The position numbers and the translations under genes are program-made. From an uncultured bacterium (lineage in GTDB: Bacteria > Nitrospirota > Thermodesulfovibrionia > Thermodesulfovibrionales > Dissulfurispiraceae), in contig CALEDV010000017.1 of NCBI GenBank assembly GCA_937949555.1, positions 1-64,000 of the forward strand: a stretch of 64,000 bases of DNA, read 5' to 3'. This document shows, piece by piece, positions 9,715 to 19,400 of this stretch; the stretch's first letter is position 1, and each line of letters starts with the position of its first letter. Below the pieces are notes generated by a model that was not told where the DNA came from, made no database searches, and saw only the letters and a program-made list of their open reading frames with translations.

Positions 9715-9740
9715 AATAGGGTAAAATAGGGACACGTCCC
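9709..9740. repeat. Tandem decamer and palindrome at the left end of the Y1 transposase
   Basis: GGGTAAAATA is repeated back to back at 9709-9718 and 9719-9728, then GGGACACGTCCC (9729-9740) forms a small hairpin. It directly abuts the transposase stop codon. At the other end TGGGAAGTGGAGTTTTCCCC (10461-10480) can also fold. Short hairpins at both ends fit REP-associated tyrosine transposases. The first repeat overlaps the pstB stop codon. Confidence 0.6.
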
Positions 9741-9743
9741 ATA

Positions 9744-10418
9744 TTATTCCCTCATATCCTTCTTTGGGCGACCGCCCTTCTTAGGGAAAAGTTCACGCTT
9801 CAATACCACCTCCAGTTTCTTTATGAATCCCTCGCTTCCAAGGGGCCTGCCGGTGGATGTTGCTTTTCTGATTAATGTATTTATTTCGTTGTCCTGCTCC
9901 CTTAAAAAGGTTCTGTAGGATTCGATATCCTTTTCATCAAAATAGCCTTCTGTTGAAAGTATATCATCTTCTGCGCCCAAGATATGCGCCTTTGCGCTCG
10001 ACCATTGATACTCCTCCGCTACATCAACTATCTTTGCCCTTACAGGGTTCTGCTCTATGTATCTCATCACTGCCCATAAGTATGGATCTTCTTCCACTAC
10101 CGAGGAAAAGAATCGGTTCTGCCATAGCCTCCCACTTCTGTTATATTTACGGTTTATGTACTGAGTATAGATAAGGTTTGTCCCGCCGATGCCTCTGGCC
10201 AATGATGTTGCCCTTTCAGGCACTGCAAGGATGTGGACATGGTCTTGCATAAGACAATATGCAAGGATTTTTATTTTGTATTTATCTTTGTATCCCTTAA
10301 GGGCATTAAGATAAAACCCCTTGTCTTCATCATCAAAAAAGGCTTTGTCTTTATTGTTCCCCCTTTGAGTTATATGATGGGGATATCCTTCAGCACAGAC
10401 CCTGGCAATCCTCGGCAT
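9744..10418 (-). CDS. REP-associated tyrosine transposase (Y1/IS200-like)
   Basis: HUH-type single-strand DNA transposase of the REP-associated group, 224 residues from ATG 10418. The start MPRIARVCAEGYPHHITQRG is the usual family N-terminus; a frame opening at 10454 adds 12 residues that do not fit. The HUH motif is DHVHILAVP and the nucleophile tyrosine should lie in IYTQYINRKYNRSGRLWQ, followed by WAVMRYIEQNPVRA. A possible promoter reads TTGACA (10454-10449), 17 bases, TAGCAT (10431-10426), only seven bases from the ATG. The gene looks intact. It separates the pst operon from the two-component system and is flanked by hairpins rather than classical inverted repeats. Confidence 0.92.
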   Translation of the reverse strand: MPRIARVCAEGYPHHITQRGNNKDKAFFDDEDKGFYLNALKGYKDKYKIKILAYCLMQDHVHILAVPERATSLARGIGGTNLIYTQYINRKYNRSGRLWQNRFFSSVVEEDPYLWAVMRYIEQNPVRAKIVDVAEEYQWSSAKAHILGAEDDILSTEGYFDEKDIESYRTFLREQDNEINTLIRKATSTGRPLGSEGFIKKLEVVLKRELFPKKGGRPKKDMRE

Positions 10419-10617
10419 GGGTATTATGCTATCGGAAACATTATAATTTGTCAAGAAATATGGGAAGTGGAGTTTTCCCCCTGTAAATTTAAATATTAGA
10501 GATATGCCTGTCCATTACAGTGGTTCGATCATTATATGCAAGCAAAAGAAAAATAAATGTCAGACTAAGTTTAGAATTTTACACATAAAAAATTATATCC
10601 CATAGGGCATAACATTT

Positions 10618-10648
10618 TTGTCTAAAAATATCGGAATATTGATATAAT
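10618..10648 (+). promoter_or_regulatory. Possible promoter of the haem-sensor kinase
   Basis: TTGTCT (10618-10623) and a perfect TATAAT (10643-10648) are 19 bases apart. The -10 ends only five bases before ATG 10654, so transcription from it would give a leaderless message or imply a downstream start codon. Confidence 0.4.
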
Positions 10649-10653
10649 TACTT

Positions 10654-11415
10654 ATGTGCTTATTCAGAAAATACAACCGCTTCAAGCTGAACTTAAGCAC
10701 TAAGCTTATTATGAGCTGCAGCCTGACATTGATTATCGCCCTCGGCATTTCCTTCTATTTTATTGATCAGCGACAGGAAAGACTCATCATGGGACAGGTG
10801 GAGAATGAAGCCCGTGTCATATTCAAGCAGATAGTGATCACAAGAAAATGGATAGCAGACCACGGAGGGATATTCGTAGAAAAACTTCCGTGGATAAAGC
10901 CGACTCCCTATATAGAGAATTCCGAGGTCAGGGATGCACAGGGGAAGAGGTACATAAGGGAAACGCCTGCAATGGTTACAAAGGAGCTATCCAGGTATGC
11001 AAAGGACAAAGAACTCTACTGGTTTCACATAACAAGCCTGAAACTCACCAATCCTGAAAATGCACCGGATGAGTTCGAAAAAAAGGCGCTGCAGCAATTT
11101 AAAAAAGCATCCATAAAAGAGCTTATCTCTATAGAACAAATCGATAACTCCAAATATCTCAGGTACATATCGCCTCTCTATGTTGAAGAGGTATGCCTTA
11201 GCTGCCACGCAAAGCAGGGCTACAAAGTCGGCGATGTCAGGGGCGCTATAAGCGTCACAATACCAATGGATAAAACATTTGCAGAGATTGCCGAAAACAG
11301 GCAGCGCATGTTAATCGCTGCTGTCCTTACTGTCCTGACGCTTATGGCCGCCATGTTTTTTTATGATGAAGAAGATTGTACTAACCCCGATGAAAAGGCT
11401 CAGATCCGCGATTAA
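10654..11415 (+). CDS. Haem-binding (Tll0287-like) sensor histidine kinase, N-terminal part, frameshifted
   Basis: Sensor half of a membrane histidine kinase. A first helix (about residues 19-37) precedes a periplasmic Tll0287-like (DUF3365) domain ending in CLSCH (C181-H185), a c-type haem motif; a second helix follows at about 206-225. After AAMFF the frame runs out of register into a spurious tail and stops. The missing continuation (MMKKIVLTPMKRL, a HAMP linker) begins in another frame at 11363, right after a run of seven T at 11356-11362. Six or nine T would restore one protein of about 585 residues. It may be a real mutation, phase variation, slippage or an assembly error. Haem suggests redox or gas sensing. 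Confidence 0.8.
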   Translation: MCLFRKYNRFKLNLSTKLIMSCSLTLIIALGISFYFIDQRQERLIMGQVENEARVIFKQIVITRKWIADHGGIFVEKLPWIKPTPYIENSEVRDAQGKRYIRETPAMVTKELSRYAKDKELYWFHITSLKLTNPENAPDEFEKKALQQFKKASIKELISIEQIDNSKYLRYISPLYVEEVCLSCHAKQGYKVGDVRGAISVTIPMDKTFAEIAENRQRMLIAAVLTVLTLMAAMFFYDEEDCTNPDEKAQIRD

Positions 11416-12409
11416 TGAATTCTCGGAGGGCACGTACTGTCCGTCAAAGGGGTTAAAGACAGGAGATGAATTCGAGGACCTCTACAGGGCATTCTCCCAA
11501 ATGGCAGGCACACTCACCGATTATCACAGCTGCCTGAACAATAAGATAAAGGATGCAACAAAAGGCCTCGAAGAAACAAACAGGAAATTAATCGAAACCA
11601 ACCGTCTTCTTAACGAGGCGAACATAAGAAAATCCGACTTCATAGCACGAGCATCCCATGAATTACGGACGCCTCTGACATCGATCAAAGGCGCAATGGA
11701 TTACATATCGGCAAAACTCTCGTCCTATTTGCAAACTCATCATGAAGAAACGACCCTCGATGACCTTCATATATTCTTTGAGGTAATAAAGAAAAACTCC
11801 GAGAGATTGATACGCATGGTTAACACCATGCTGGACATCGAGAGGATAGAGATGGGGACCTCTGAATTGCGCTTTGCCGATGTAAATCTTTCCTATCTTA
11901 TTGCAGAAGCACTGACGTATCTCCAGATAAATGCCGACGAAAAAGGCATATACTTCAATGCAAACATACCCAACAATATTACGGTCCACATCGATGAAGA
12001 CAGGATAAAGCAGGTCATTATCAATCTCCTGTCAAATGCCATAAAGTTCGCCCCGGAGGAATCTGAGATACTTATCTTTGTATATCCTGAGAAAGATCAT
12101 GCGGTTGTAGAAATATGGGATGACGGCCCAGGTATCCCGCCGTCGGAGCATGAAAGGGTTTTTGAAAAATTCTACAAAAACGGAAAAAATAAGGAAGGCA
12201 CAGGGCTTGGTCTTGCCATATGCAAAAGCATAATAGAAGCGCATGATGGTATAATTGGTGTAAACAGCGACGGTAAAAACGGAAGCTGTTTCTATTTTAA
12301 ACTGCCTTACACAAAGGGACATCATGAAAGCCTTTCACAGGAAGGTTTCAATAGGACAGAACAGCATAAACTGCTGGAAATAGCAAAAAAGATAACAGCA
12401 CCATGCTAA
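11363..12409 (+). CDS. Sensor histidine kinase, C-terminal part (HAMP, HisKA, HATPase)
   Basis: Cytoplasmic kinase half of the gene beginning at 10654, out of frame with it. It opens at a HAMP linker (KKIVLTPMKRLRSAINEFSE), then a coiled-coil stretch (about residues 60-90). The H-box is FIARASHELRTPL with phospho-acceptor H99. The ATPase domain has the N-box VIINLLSNAIKFAP, G1 WDDGPGIP and G2 GTGLGLAICKSI. All catalytic motifs are intact, so little decay has followed the frameshift. The stop overlaps the start of the response regulator by seven bases. A free ATG within the T-tract junction could allow separate translation, but there is no ribosome binding site in front of it. Confidence 0.85.
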   Translation: MMKKIVLTPMKRLRSAINEFSEGTYCPSKGLKTGDEFEDLYRAFSQMAGTLTDYHSCLNNKIKDATKGLEETNRKLIETNRLLNEANIRKSDFIARASHELRTPLTSIKGAMDYISAKLSSYLQTHHEETTLDDLHIFFEVIKKNSERLIRMVNTMLDIERIEMGTSELRFADVNLSYLIAEALTYLQINADEKGIYFNANIPNNITVHIDEDRIKQVIINLLSNAIKFAPEESEILIFVYPEKDHAVVEIWDDGPGIPPSEHERVFEKFYKNGKNKEGTGLGLAICKSIIEAHDGIIGVNSDGKNGSCFYFKLPYTKGHHESLSQEGFNRTEQHKLLEIAKKITAPC

Positions 12410-13101
12410 GAGAGGGTAAAAACCATACAATACTGGTAATCGATGACGACAGGGACATCCTGAAGGTCTTAAAGGCAAACCTCGAGCTTCATAAATACAA
12501 TGTCACTACTGCAGAATCATGGACAGAAGGACAAAAGATAATCTCTGCAAGAAAACCTGACCTCCTGATTCTTGATCTAATGCTCCCTGACGGAGATGGT
12601 GTTGAAATATGCCGTACATTGACAAAACAGTATTCCTCTTTGCCGATAATAATGCTTACCGCAAAGGATAAGATTTCCGATAAGGTAATAGGACTCGAAA
12701 GCGGCGCTGACGACTATGTGGTAAAACCCTTTGAAACCCTTGAGTTGATAGCAAGGATAAAGGCTTGCATGAGGAGGGCAAAACCATCGGAGGAAGAACA
12801 GGCAACAATAGGAAAAATAAACATCGACTATAAGAGAAGAATAGTAAAGGTCAAGAACAAAGAGATAATCCTGACGCCAAAGGAATACGACCTTTTGTGC
12901 CTCCTGATTTCCAGCAGGGGTTCTGTTCTGAGCAGGGAGGAGATAAAAAATCATCTCTGGAAAGAATCAAAGTTATATTCATGGAGCAGGGTTATAGATG
13001 TCCACATCCAGCATCTGAGACAGAAAATAGAGGACAATCCTTCTGAGCCCGAATATATACTCACCGTTTCCGGAATAGGATACCGTTTTAAGCCAGAATA
13101 A
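12403..13101 (+). CDS. OmpR-family DNA-binding response regulator
   Basis: Partner of the preceding haem-sensor kinase; 232 residues. The receiver domain has the acidic pocket IDDDRD, phospho-acceptor D58 in LLILDLMLPDGDG, the switch threonine in MLTAKD and the lysine in VVKPFE. The C-terminal winged helix reads LTPKEYDLLCLLISSRGSVLSREEI .. VIDVHIQHLRQKI .. TVSGIGYRF, typical of the OmpR/PhoB group. Its seven-base overlap with the kinase shows one transcriptional unit. Target genes cannot be read from sequence; the nitrate/nitrite cluster starting 1 kb downstream is an attractive but unproven target. I do not assign it to PhoB because its kinase is a haem sensor. Confidence 0.92.
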   Translation: MLREGKNHTILVIDDDRDILKVLKANLELHKYNVTTAESWTEGQKIISARKPDLLILDLMLPDGDGVEICRTLTKQYSSLPIIMLTAKDKISDKVIGLESGADDYVVKPFETLELIARIKACMRRAKPSEEEQATIGKINIDYKRRIVKVKNKEIILTPKEYDLLCLLISSRGSVLSREEIKNHLWKESKLYSWSRVIDVHIQHLRQKIEDNPSEPEYILTVSGIGYRFKPE

Positions 13102-13361
13102 AGATTTGGGCATGATGATAATATACCGCCGCAAAACATTATTTTTCATTATAAACTCCTTTTCTTTTCATTGACGTGATTAAGATGCTTGATCTGTAAG
13201 GGTACGAGGCTATTTCCGTAATATGGCTACAAACAGAGCGGAAGTACGGAAAGGCGGAAGTGCAGAAGTGTAAAAGGAATAACATGTTTTAAAATAAAAA
13301 TTTTCTCCTTCAGTTCTTCCGAGCTTCCGTTCTTCTTTTTCTAATTGTAACTGTGAAAAAA

Positions 13362-13443
13362 TGCCGAAGGCGGGACTCGAACCCGCACAGGTTGCCCCAC
13401 ACGCCCCTCAAACGTGCGTGTCTACCAGTTCCACCACTTCGGC
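13362..13443 (-). tRNA. tRNA-Leu (GAG)
   Basis: Class II tRNA on the minus strand. The acceptor GCCGAAG pairs with CTTCGGC, discriminator A. The anticodon stem CACGT/GCGTG encloses loop TTGAGGG, giving anticodon GAG. There is a variable arm and a T-loop GGTTCGAGTCC. CCA is not encoded. Confidence 0.95.
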
Positions 13444-13507
13444 TGTCGCTAATATAACACTTAAATCAGAGGATTTTCAAACATCCCTAAATTACCGTTA
13501 GAAAAAA

Positions 13508-13695
13508 AGGGGAGTATGCCGAATAGGCTTTATTGCGAAACCTATTTGTAAGAACTCTTACACCCTAAAAACGATGCAAAGGCATTCACCCAAGGGTAAT
13601 CTAAAACCAAGGCCCATTTAGATAGTTTTGTCGCAGTATAAAGGCCTTGAGGCATACCCCCCTTTCTTTGTTATAAATCGGCAATTTTGGGTGAA
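13508..13695 (+). repeat. Dispersed intergenic repeat, copy 2 (reference copy)
   Basis: Best-preserved copy. Its ends are inverted: AAGGGGAGTATGCC near 13507-13520 against GGCATACCCCCCTTT near 13651-13665, followed by ATCGGCAATTTTGG. Blocks shared with 960-1125 and, at the right end, with 30600-30731 (CGGCATACCCCCTTACTTATGGCAATTTT). No open frame is conserved between copies. Confidence 0.55.
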
Positions 13696-13769
13696 TTCCT
13701 ATGTTTATTCACAGAGCAAAGGGAACAAGATAGCATGAAGTGGTATTCTAATAAAGGCGCCTGAGCACA

Positions 13770-13904
13770 ATGGAGAACAATGATAAGGCATCAAGGAGGC
13801 ATCTATACACTGAAAAGGGGTTTGAGATAGTAAAGGAGACAATAATGGGCAAGATTCCTAACCCTTTGAAGGAAGCAAGACACCTCTACAAACTCAAGGC
13901 ATAA
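13770..13904 (+). pseudogene. Short fragment resembling the C-terminal end of a GNAT acetyltransferase
   Basis: A 44-residue frame containing RRHLYTEKGFEIVKETIMG and then KIPNPLKEARHLYKL. The LYxxxGFxxV pattern is the usual C-terminal signature of GNAT N-acetyltransferases, and the acetyl-CoA-binding core that should precede it is absent. There is no ribosome binding site. It most likely is a gene relic in the 13.1-14.1 kb gap, which otherwise holds only the tRNA and a repeat. Identification is by pattern alone. Confidence 0.3.
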
Positions 13905-14116
13905 AATTTGTCTTTACAAATGGGTGCAGCACAGAAGGGACCTCAAACAATGGATAGGTCTAAAATTTACAGATAATTTAGATAAATTAACATTTCCTTA
14001 ACTCTAGATTTGTGTATATTGAATATGCAAGCATGAGTTGAGCAAAATGTTACACAAAAAAGGGGGGGTGATAAATTTATTTTCTTTGGTTTTAAAAAAT
14101 AAAAAGGAGGTAGCAA

Positions 14117-15763
14117 ATGAGAAAGAAGACACTCATTATAGCACTATTGGTTGTTGCATCATTGGTGTTTTTAACAGCGATTCAGGATTCAGCGGATGCA
14201 CAAAAGGCAAAACCTGCAGTAAATACCGTGACTGCTGATACCTGCTATGGATGTCACAGCAATATCAAGGACTTTCATAAGTCAGGCAAGCATGCGAAGG
14301 TAAACTGCACTACCTGCCATGATGGAACAGACAAACATCTCAAAGATGCCTCGGCAAAACCGGTCACAAAGATGGACCTTGCCACTTGTGGAAGCTGCCA
14401 TAAGGAACAGTATGAATCCTTTGTGGCAACTAATCTCCACTCCAAGGCAAGGGTTGAAAAGGCAAACTACAAGAGCAGATCTCCCTTATTTGACAAGCTG
14501 ATGATGCCCCATGGTTTTACAAAGGAGCATGCAGAGCCAAGGAGCCATGTGTTTATGTTAGTTGACCACCTGCTTGTAGACAGGGCTTATGGGGGAAGAT
14601 TTCAATTAAAGGACTGGACTAAAATATCGGACGCTAAAGGCGCCGAGAAGGATGCATGGAGCCTCATAACCGATAAAGACCCCTCATCCTCAGATCAGAA
14701 GACATTCATCCCTCAGACCTTTACAGCGGCAAATCCTGTGTGCTTCCAATGTAAAACACAGGATATGATCCTTGACTGGGCTTATATGGGTGATAAAAAC
14801 CCCAAAGCAAAATGGGATAGAACCTCTAAGGTTGTTGACTTTGCACGTTCTATGAAACATCCAGTGAACTGCTTTGCCTGTCATGACCCCCATTCAACAC
14901 AACCCAGGGTTGTCAGAGATGGACTCATTGAGGCAGTAGTTGACAGGGGCGAAGGAACATATCCATATGACAAGGAAAAGAGCAAGCAGATCACCATGAA
15001 AAAGGTTATGTTCAGGGATTATAGGGCAATAGGTCTGCTTAATAAATCTGATTCCAATCTCATGTGTGCACAGTGCCATGTGGAATACAACTGCAACCCA
15101 GGCCACAACCCAGAGACTGGGGAGGCGGTAGGTATGGCCGACAGGCGCACGAACCTCTTTCAGTGGGTCAACGTCTTTGATTACAACAAGGTCATGGCAG
15201 AGAAGTATAAATTCAAGGACTTTAAGCATGCCATCACTGGTGCCTCTTTGTCAAAAATTCAGCACCCAGAGACTGAGACCTTCTGGGGTAGCAAGCATGA
15301 GAGGGCAGGCGTAGAGTGCAAAGACTGCCATATGCCAAAGGTTAAGACCAAGGATAGAAAAAAAACCTATACTTGGCATGGACAGAGAAGCGCAAGGTAT
15401 ATGCTTAAAGACACCTGCGTAAAATGCCATAAAGGATGGACTCCTGAAGAGGCTGAGTATCAGGTTGAGGCAGTTCAAAATTACATCCGCGGAAAGATGT
15501 CTAAGGCTGAGTTCTGGTTAGCGCAGTTTATAGACACCTTTGCTAAGGCTAAATCAAGGGGTGTCAGTGAGGATGTATTGAAAGAGGCAAGAAAAATTCA
15601 TGACACTGCCCATACTTATTGGGAGTGGTGGACTGCTGAAAATTCCGACGGTTTTCACAATCCTGAGGCTGCCCGCCAATCGCTCACGCTCTCTATCGAT
15701 GCCTCTCAGAAGGGAATCAAGCTCCTAAACGAAGCTATGGATCCTAAGACAACGAGTAAGTAG
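14117..15763 (+). CDS. Octahaem cytochrome c nitrite reductase (ONR/NrfA-like, CxxCK haem)
   Basis: Periplasmic six-electron reductase, probably nitrite to ammonium. 548 residues with a Sec signal peptide (cleavage near ADAQ, residue 29). Haem motifs in order: CYGCH43, CTTCH64, CGSCH91, CFQCK209, CFACH252, CAQCH317, CKDCH401, CVKCH434. The fourth is CxxCK, the lysine-ligated catalytic haem; three extra N-terminal haems before an NrfA-like five-haem core is the octahaem (Thioalkalivibrio-type ONR) pattern. Active-site residues expected from the family are in place: Y324 in CAQCHVEY and H383 in IQHPETETF; R156 is a candidate arginine. AAAAAGGAGG precedes the ATG. A strong terminator follows, so it is monocistronic next to the nap genes. 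Hydroxylamine or sulfite reduction is the alternative. Confidence 0.88.
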   Translation: MRKKTLIIALLVVASLVFLTAIQDSADAQKAKPAVNTVTADTCYGCHSNIKDFHKSGKHAKVNCTTCHDGTDKHLKDASAKPVTKMDLATCGSCHKEQYESFVATNLHSKARVEKANYKSRSPLFDKLMMPHGFTKEHAEPRSHVFMLVDHLLVDRAYGGRFQLKDWTKISDAKGAEKDAWSLITDKDPSSSDQKTFIPQTFTAANPVCFQCKTQDMILDWAYMGDKNPKAKWDRTSKVVDFARSMKHPVNCFACHDPHSTQPRVVRDGLIEAVVDRGEGTYPYDKEKSKQITMKKVMFRDYRAIGLLNKSDSNLMCAQCHVEYNCNPGHNPETGEAVGMADRRTNLFQWVNVFDYNKVMAEKYKFKDFKHAITGASLSKIQHPETETFWGSKHERAGVECKDCHMPKVKTKDRKKTYTWHGQRSARYMLKDTCVKCHKGWTPEEAEYQVEAVQNYIRGKMSKAEFWLAQFIDTFAKAKSRGVSEDVLKEARKIHDTAHTYWEWWTAENSDGFHNPEAARQSLTLSIDASQKGIKLLNEAMDPKTTSK

Positions 15764-15778
15764 GTTTACTGCATAATT

Positions 15779-15807
15779 GGGCGGGTTTATACCCGCCCTT
15801 ATTTTTG
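15779..15807 (+). terminator. Intrinsic terminator after the octahaem reductase
   Basis: GGGCGGGT (15779-15786), loop TTAT, ACCCGCCC (15791-15798), followed by TTATTTTT. A compact GC-rich stem with a T-rich tail 16 bases after the stop codon. Confidence 0.9.
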
Positions 15808-15861
15808 GGAGGCATTAAAGTGGTTTTTGGTAAAGAGAGGGTGCAGCAGATTTACAATAAA

Positions 15862-15945
15862 TGAACCACAGAGACAGGGGGGCACAAGAACTAAGGGAGG
15901 TTAAGAGTCTTTTGTATGTCTCGATGTCTCTATGATCAGAGACAA
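15862..15945. repeat. Imperfect inverted repeat of the CCACAGAGACA type
   Basis: AACCACAGAGACAGGGGGGC near 15863-15882 is imperfectly complementary to ATGTCTCGATGTCTCTATGA around 15916-15935. This resembles the CCACAGAG/CTCTGTGG intergenic hairpins seen in many bacterial genomes. It lies between the terminator of the octahaem reductase and the ribosome binding site of the next gene. Confidence 0.5.
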
Positions 15946-15981
15946 ATCAGGTTATTAAAACCAAAAAAGGAGGCAGTGTAT

Positions 15982-16476
15982 ATGAAAAGTATATTCCTAA
16001 TTTGTTTGATCTGCATCGTTGCATCAACCTTCATCTATATCAAAGAATCCTTAAGTCATTCAAACAGCGCCCCAATAATGGACTGTATGAGTTGTCATCA
16101 GGGCGATCTAAAAAGCGATCTGTTAACAGTAATTGGCATGCCAAAGACTTATACCCCAGGAAAATCTTACAGTATAAAGATCTCGGTCAAAAGCGAATTA
16201 CAGGCTCAAGGGGAACCTCAAGGCGGCTTTGCCTTAGAGGCCTCTGGTGGGAAGATAGTTGTTTCTGACAAGAAAAACACCCAAATAATTGGCAGCTTTC
16301 TCACCCACACCCTCCAGGGGGCACAAAAGAGAGACTGGAGTTTTACATGGCAGGCTCCCAAGGGAAAAGAGGATGTTACAATCACAATAATGGCAGTAGC
16401 TTCAAATGGCGACTACTCACCTTTTGGAGAGGAAATAGGGGCTCAGAGCTTTACAATCAAAGCCTCAGCTAAATAA
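15982..16476 (+). CDS. Exported monohaem cytochrome c with Reeler/choice-of-anchor-like domain
   Basis: A 164-residue exported protein; ATG 15982 follows AAGGAGG, which decides against the longer frame from 15916. A hydrophobic N-terminus (MKSIFLICLICIVASTFIYI) is followed by a single haem motif CMSCH. The rest has the pattern YTPGKSYSIKISV .. GGFALEA .. HTLQGAQKRDWSFTWQAP .. VTITIMAVASNGDYSPFGE, which matches Reeler-type (choice-of-anchor) beta domains. It sits 13 bases before the napA-like gene. Since there is no napB, it is the obvious candidate for electron delivery to the molybdoenzyme; that role is inference. A single haem makes it unlike the dihaem NapB. Confidence 0.75.
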   Translation: MKSIFLICLICIVASTFIYIKESLSHSNSAPIMDCMSCHQGDLKSDLLTVIGMPKTYTPGKSYSIKISVKSELQAQGEPQGGFALEASGGKIVVSDKKNTQIIGSFLTHTLQGAQKRDWSFTWQAPKGKEDVTITIMAVASNGDYSPFGEEIGAQSFTIKASAK

Positions 16477-16489
16477 GGAGGGGAAAGAG

Positions 16490-19400
16490 ATGGATATACA
16501 TAGAAGAGAGTTCTTAAAGGCCTGCGCTATAGCATCAGCTGCGGCTGCTGTAGGCATTTCTTTGCCTGAGTCATTGCTTGCAGCAAACAATGTAAAGACC
16601 TTACCAGTTGGGCAATGCCGCTACTGTGCAGTGGGGTGCACTATTTTAGCAGACTGTGAGCTGGATAGTGCAAATAAGGTGACCAAAGTGCTTGCACTAA
16701 AGGGAGACCTTAAGAGTCCGGTAAACCGAGGGGTTCTCTGTACAAAGGGCTTTTACCTCCACAAGGCCCTACAGTATAAAGACAGACCTAAAGGGGCCCT
16801 CATTAGAAAGGAGTGGATAAACCCGAAGACAGGCAAACCAGACCTTTACAACTCTCCAAGGGTCTTAGAGGGTAAGACAACAAAGGATCCTAAGGGCATA
16901 AAGGCCTCTGAGATAGATATGAAGGAGAACTTTGTCCAGGTCCCTTGGGAAGAGGCTATTGAGTTTGTGACAGAGGCGGTAGTTAAGACAATTAGGGAGA
17001 ATGGTAAGCACAGTGTGGCCTATTATGGAAGTGGACAGCTTGGCACTGAAGAGACCCACATAATGAATAAGGTCTTCAAGGGCGGGGGTATGCTTGCCAA
17101 TAATGCCATTGAGGGACAGCCACGCACCTGTATGGCTTCTGCAGTGGTGGGTTATCTTTACGCCTTTGGCAAAGACGAACCCTATGGTTGCCTTGATGAT
17201 ATCGATGTACCAGACCCAGACTTCAGAAAGACTGCAGATACGCTATTTATTATAGGCAATAACACTGCAGAGGCCCATCCAATACTATTTAACAGGATGG
17301 CCGCACAGAAGTCTAAGAACCCTGATATGAAGGTCATCCTTGCTGACCCACGCAAAACAAGATCTGGAACTATAGCTGATCTATGGCTCCCCTTTGCCTC
17401 AGGCCGAGACATATTGCTTTTAAACTCCATGGCTTATGTCATAACCCATGAGTTAGATAAGGCAAAATATGATATTGAAAAAGGTACTGTAGAGGCAAGC
17501 TGGAAGTATCTTGACAAGAAGTTCATTGAGCGTCATGTGAGCTTTGGCATCCATGAGGATGTAAAGAAGACATGGATAAAGACGGTATACGGTGGCACAA
17601 GGGATACGGCCTGGGATTTGACATATAGTGCCACACCAAGAAAGACCTATCCTTCCCTCAAGACACAATATGATAGCGAGGAGGCAATAATCAAAGACCT
17701 TTATAAGGGTTTTGCAATATTCTTAACGTTCCTTGAGGACTACAAACCTGAAAAGGTCTCTGAACTAATCTTTGAGGGTGAGTCACCTCTAATTTATGAA
17801 AAGACCACAAGGACATGGAAGATTCTATCAGGCCCTGAGGCCATAAGGTTGGCAGCCAAGTGGTTTGTTGAAGGGTATACCCTATCGGCATGGTGTATGG
17901 GAGTAAACCAAAAGCTTCAAGGTACCTGGGTAAATGCCACACTTCACATGCTCCATCTGATTACAGGAAAGGCCGTAAAGCCAGGTAGACACTCCTTCAG
18001 CTTCACAGGTCAACCTAATGCCTGTGGTGGCATAAGGGCACCTGGTGCACTTTGCCACGCATTGCCCTATGGTCGATTAGTGGCAAATCCCCTACACAGG
18101 GCAGCAGTAGAGAAGATATGGAAAGACAGGTCAGCAGAATATCTCAAAAAGATCGGCATAGATGAGGGTAATATAAAAAAAGAGATAGAAAAGATAAAGA
18201 TACATGACAAACCTGGTCCACACACCGTTGAGATGTTCAGACGCCTTGGGGCAGGCCAGATAAAGGTACAATTCATTTCCACAGTCAATGCTGGTCAATC
18301 ACTACCCTATGCCTGGCCCTACAGACTTGCAATGGGTGGTGCACAAAAAGGTACACCTTGGCCTTTGGTCGTTACCCTCGAGGCATTTCCAAATGCAACG
18401 ACTATGGTATCTGATGTGGTACTCGGTGCCTCCAGTTGGTATGAAAAGGAGTTCGTCTTCGGTAACCTTGAAAGGCGCTATCAGGTTATAAAGCAGACCA
18501 TCGAGCCCTACGGCAATACTATGCCAGACCACACCATCTTTGCATGCATTATGAGGAGGCTCGAGGAGAAGGGCATTGTCCCCAAAGGCCATATCTCCCA
18601 ATTCTGGCCAAAGGAGTATGATGGTGCTGATTGGCTCAAAAAGACCATAACAGCAGCAAAGACAAAGGAGTGGAACAGGGAGTTTTCTTCAAACATCTGG
18701 AGCGAGCTTATGGCCCTCTCAAAAGGCACAGGCTATGACTTCAGTGGTATGAACCGCAAGATGCTCCTCGATCAAAACCATGGATACAGGATACCGCTAC
18801 CAGCAGAGTATCATACCAATGCAGACATAAAAGCCAGATATGACAAGTATAACTCGAGGATACAGTATGCGTACCCCTATGATCCCCATATAGAAAAACT
18901 TACAGCCGCTTATCTGAAAAACATGAAGGAATTCAACCCCGTATATGGGGCATGGCTTGAGAAAAACATCGAGGCCATGAAGAAAGACGAGGAATACCAC
19001 AAAAGAGAGAATCTACCTCAAAACTGGTATGCCAGCTTCTACAATTCCAATGCATTTATAAACGGGATGATAGACATCCCTACCCCTGATGGCAAGACCA
19101 GAAAGGCACCTGGTTGGGATGGTAGGGCTATTGCATGGGCAAACCCATGGTGGGCCTGTAAGTTTGATGGTAAATCCTTTGTGAAATACAAGACCGTAGA
19201 GATAATCGAGCGCCTATTTAATCCACAGAAGGTAAATGAAGATAGCACCCTACCCTTCGATGTGACAACAAAACACACAGTAAATGTCATAGGAGACCCT
19301 GATAAAGACCCAAATGCCCTAAAGAACATTGCCTTGAGTCCTGCTGAGTTTCCAAGTCTTAGGCATGAGTATGTAAAGGCCGATGGGACAAAGCTTCTGA

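Noticed and set aside
12403-13101. PhoB response regulator for the nearby pst genes
   Set aside because: Its kinase has a haem-binding periplasmic domain, not a PhoR sensor, and a transposase separates it from the pst operon.
14117-15763. Plain pentahaem NrfA
   Set aside because: Eight haem motifs with three before the CxxCK site fit the octahaem family rather than NrfA, where CxxCK is the first.
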